Position numbers and translations under genes: made by a program. From Bradyrhizobium iriomotense (GTDB lineage Bacteria; Pseudomonadota; Alphaproteobacteria; Rhizobiales; Xanthobacteraceae), in contig NZ_JAFCJZ010000015.1 of NCBI RefSeq assembly GCF_018130765.1, positions 62,001-126,000 on the forward strand: 64,000 nt of DNA. The letters are read 5' to 3'. Of the stretch, positions 62,636 through 64,000 are shown piece by piece (positions within the stretch are counted from its first letter, which is position 1; each line of letters begins with the position of its first letter). A model generated the notes under the pieces. That model was not told the origin of the DNA. It ran no database searches and was given only the letters and a program-made list of their open reading frames with translations.

Positions 62636-64000
62636 ATGCACAAGCCGGTCACCGCGCAGCCGAAACATGTCGCGGCCGGGCAATCCGGCCTGCTGGCACC
62701 CGACACCACGGGCATGAATTTCTATCGCGCCGATCCGGCGCTGACGGACCTGCTCCGCATCCACCTTCCGGACAATCTGTTCCGCCATATCGAGCCGCAT
62801 CTCGATCGCCTCGGCGAGCTCGCCGGTGGCCGGCTCGACGAGTGCGCACGGCTCGCCGACCGGCACACGCCGGTGCTGCATCAGCGCGACAAGTTCGGCC
62901 GCGACGTGCAGTCGATCGAATATCATCCGGCCTATCGCGAGCTGGAGAACGCCGCGTTCGGCCAGTTCGGCATCCACGCGCTCTCGATCCGCAAGGGCAT
63001 CATGGGCTGGCCGGACAAATACCCTGTTGTCGCCAAGCATGCCTTCACCTTCCTGTTCAACCAGACCGAATTCGGCATGGGCTGCCCGATCAACGTCACC
63101 GACGGCTGTGCGAAACTTCTGGCGAATTTCGGCAGCGAAGCGCTGAAGGCGAAATATCTGGACGGACTGACCTCGACCGACATGAGCAAGCTGACGCAAG
63201 GCGGCCAGTTCATGACCGAGAAGGAAGGCGGCTCCGATGTCGGCACGCTGACCACGCGCGCGGTGCAGGAGGGCGACCATTGGCGCCTCTACGGCGAAAA
63301 ATGGTTCTGCTCGAATGCCGATGCCAAGGTGGTGATGCTGCTGGCGCGCCCGGAAGGCGCCGGCCCCGGCACGCGCGGCGTCGGCCTGTTCCTGATGCCG
63401 CGCTTCCTCGATGACGGCTCGCAGAACCACTACCGGATCGTGCGCCTCAAGGACAAGCTCGGCACGCGCTCGATGGCCTCAGGCGAGATCAAGCTCGAAG
63501 GCGCGATCGCCTACGCCGTCGGCAAGCTCGACCGCGGTTTCGTGCAGATGGCCGAGATGGTGAACTCGTCGCGGCTCTCCAACGGCGTCAAATCCACCGC
63601 GCTGATGCGCCGTGCCTATCACGACGCGATGACAGTGGCGAAGAACCGCGTCGTGTTCGGCCAGCGCATCATCGACCTGCCGCTCGGCCGGCGGCAGATG
63701 CTGAAGATCATGCTGCCGGTCGAGCAGGCGCTGTCGATGAGCTTTCTCACCGCCGACGCGCTCGACCGCGCCGAAGCCGGCAGCCAGGACGCGGCGGCGC
63801 TGCTGCGCATTCTCACCCCGACGCTGAAATTCCGCGCCACGCGCGATGCCCGAAAAGTCTGCGGCGATGCGCTCGAGATGCGCGGCGGCATCGGCTATAT
63901 CGAGGAATTCGCCACCGCCCGCCTGCTGCGCGATGCGCATCTCGGCTCGGTCTGGGAAGGCACCGGCAACATCGTCGCGATCGACGCGCTCCGGCGTGCG
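62636..64000 (+). CDS. AidB-like acyl-CoA dehydrogenase (3' end cut by window edge)
   Basis: 455 codons of an FAD-dependent acyl-CoA dehydrogenase of the AidB group, running off the right edge. The AidB-like N-terminus (residues ~20-150) precedes MTEKEGGSDVGTL, a conserved substrate-loop motif, and RLKDKLGTRSMASGEI. The C-terminal GGIGYIEEFATARLLRDAHL and SVWEGTGNIVAIDAL closely follow E. coli AidB (GGIGYCEE, SIWEGSGNI). AidB binds DNA and is part of the alkylation response, though most members are uncharacterised; a metabolic role is also possible beside an enoyl-CoA hydratase. Confidence 0.88.
   Translation, partial: MHKPVTAQPKHVAAGQSGLLAPDTTGMNFYRADPALTDLLRIHLPDNLFRHIEPHLDRLGELAGGRLDECARLADRHTPVLHQRDKFGRDVQSIEYHPAYRELENAAFGQFGIHALSIRKGIMGWPDKYPVVAKHAFTFLFNQTEFGMGCPINVTDGCAKLLANFGSEALKAKYLDGLTSTDMSKLTQGGQFMTEKEGGSDVGTLTTRAVQEGDHWRLYGEKWFCSNADAKVVMLLARPEGAGPGTRGVGLFLMPRFLDDGSQNHYRIVRLKDKLGTRSMASGEIKLEGAIAYAVGKLDRGFVQMAEMVNSSRLSNGVKSTALMRRAYHDAMTVAKNRVVFGQRIIDLPLGRRQMLKIMLPVEQALSMSFLTADALDRAEAGSQDAAALLRILTPTLKFRATRDARKVCGDALEMRGGIGYIEEFATARLLRDAHLGSVWEGTGNIVAIDALRRA

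Overview
The window looks like chromosomal DNA from a GC-rich alphaproteobacterium of the Bradyrhizobium/Rhodopseudomonas group. This is an inference from codon use, gene content and the many extragenic palindromic repeats; no rRNA or tRNA was seen to anchor it. It holds about 50 protein genes, no prophage, insertion sequence or CRISPR array, and it cuts a gene at each edge.

Region 1 (1-14450) is mixed metabolism and transport. Two paralogous winged-helix/TPR regulators flank an MddA-like methanethiol methyltransferase and a GFA-family protein. Next come a fumarase/aspartase-family lyase, an M29 aminopeptidase, a SUKH-like orphan, a cupin, a TIM-barrel amidohydrolase, a lipocalin-like protein, a secreted metallo-beta-lactamase-fold protein and a two-gene ABC exporter.

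Region 2 (14622-21413) is one import-and-activate operon: livHMGF-type ABC genes, an acyl-CoA ligase and a periplasmic binding protein.

Region 3 (21613-34780) is the most unusual part. A secreted LapG-like transglutaminase-fold cysteine protease lies divergent from a 2714-residue repeat adhesin that has a FecR-like domain near its N-terminus and an RTX-like C-terminus. A CHASE2 adenylate/guanylate cyclase follows the adhesin. A type I secretion ATPase and membrane fusion protein lie 13 kb further on (45666-48745). Together they could form a secretion, retention, release and signalling system for a surface adhesin.

Region 4 (35101-44455) is a Dpp/Opp-type ABC importer with two divergent paralogous binding proteins. 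An AtzG-like small protein and an amidase sit between its two ATPase genes, suggesting uptake and hydrolysis of an amide.

Region 5 (45140-55123) has a GlsB-like membrane protein, the type I secretion pair, AMP nucleosidase, a secreted TPR protein, a DUF1488 protein, a CinA C-terminal amidohydrolase, and an operon of two ACMSD-like amidohydrolases with a Rieske ferredoxin.

Region 6 (55293-64000) has an MHS-type MFS carrier, two LysR regulators, a DUF1127 protein, an acetyltransferase, two SDR enzymes, an enoyl-CoA hydratase and a truncated AidB-like acyl-CoA dehydrogenase. At least three families of imperfect palindromes fill the intergenic gaps throughout, including two inside the region 4 operon.
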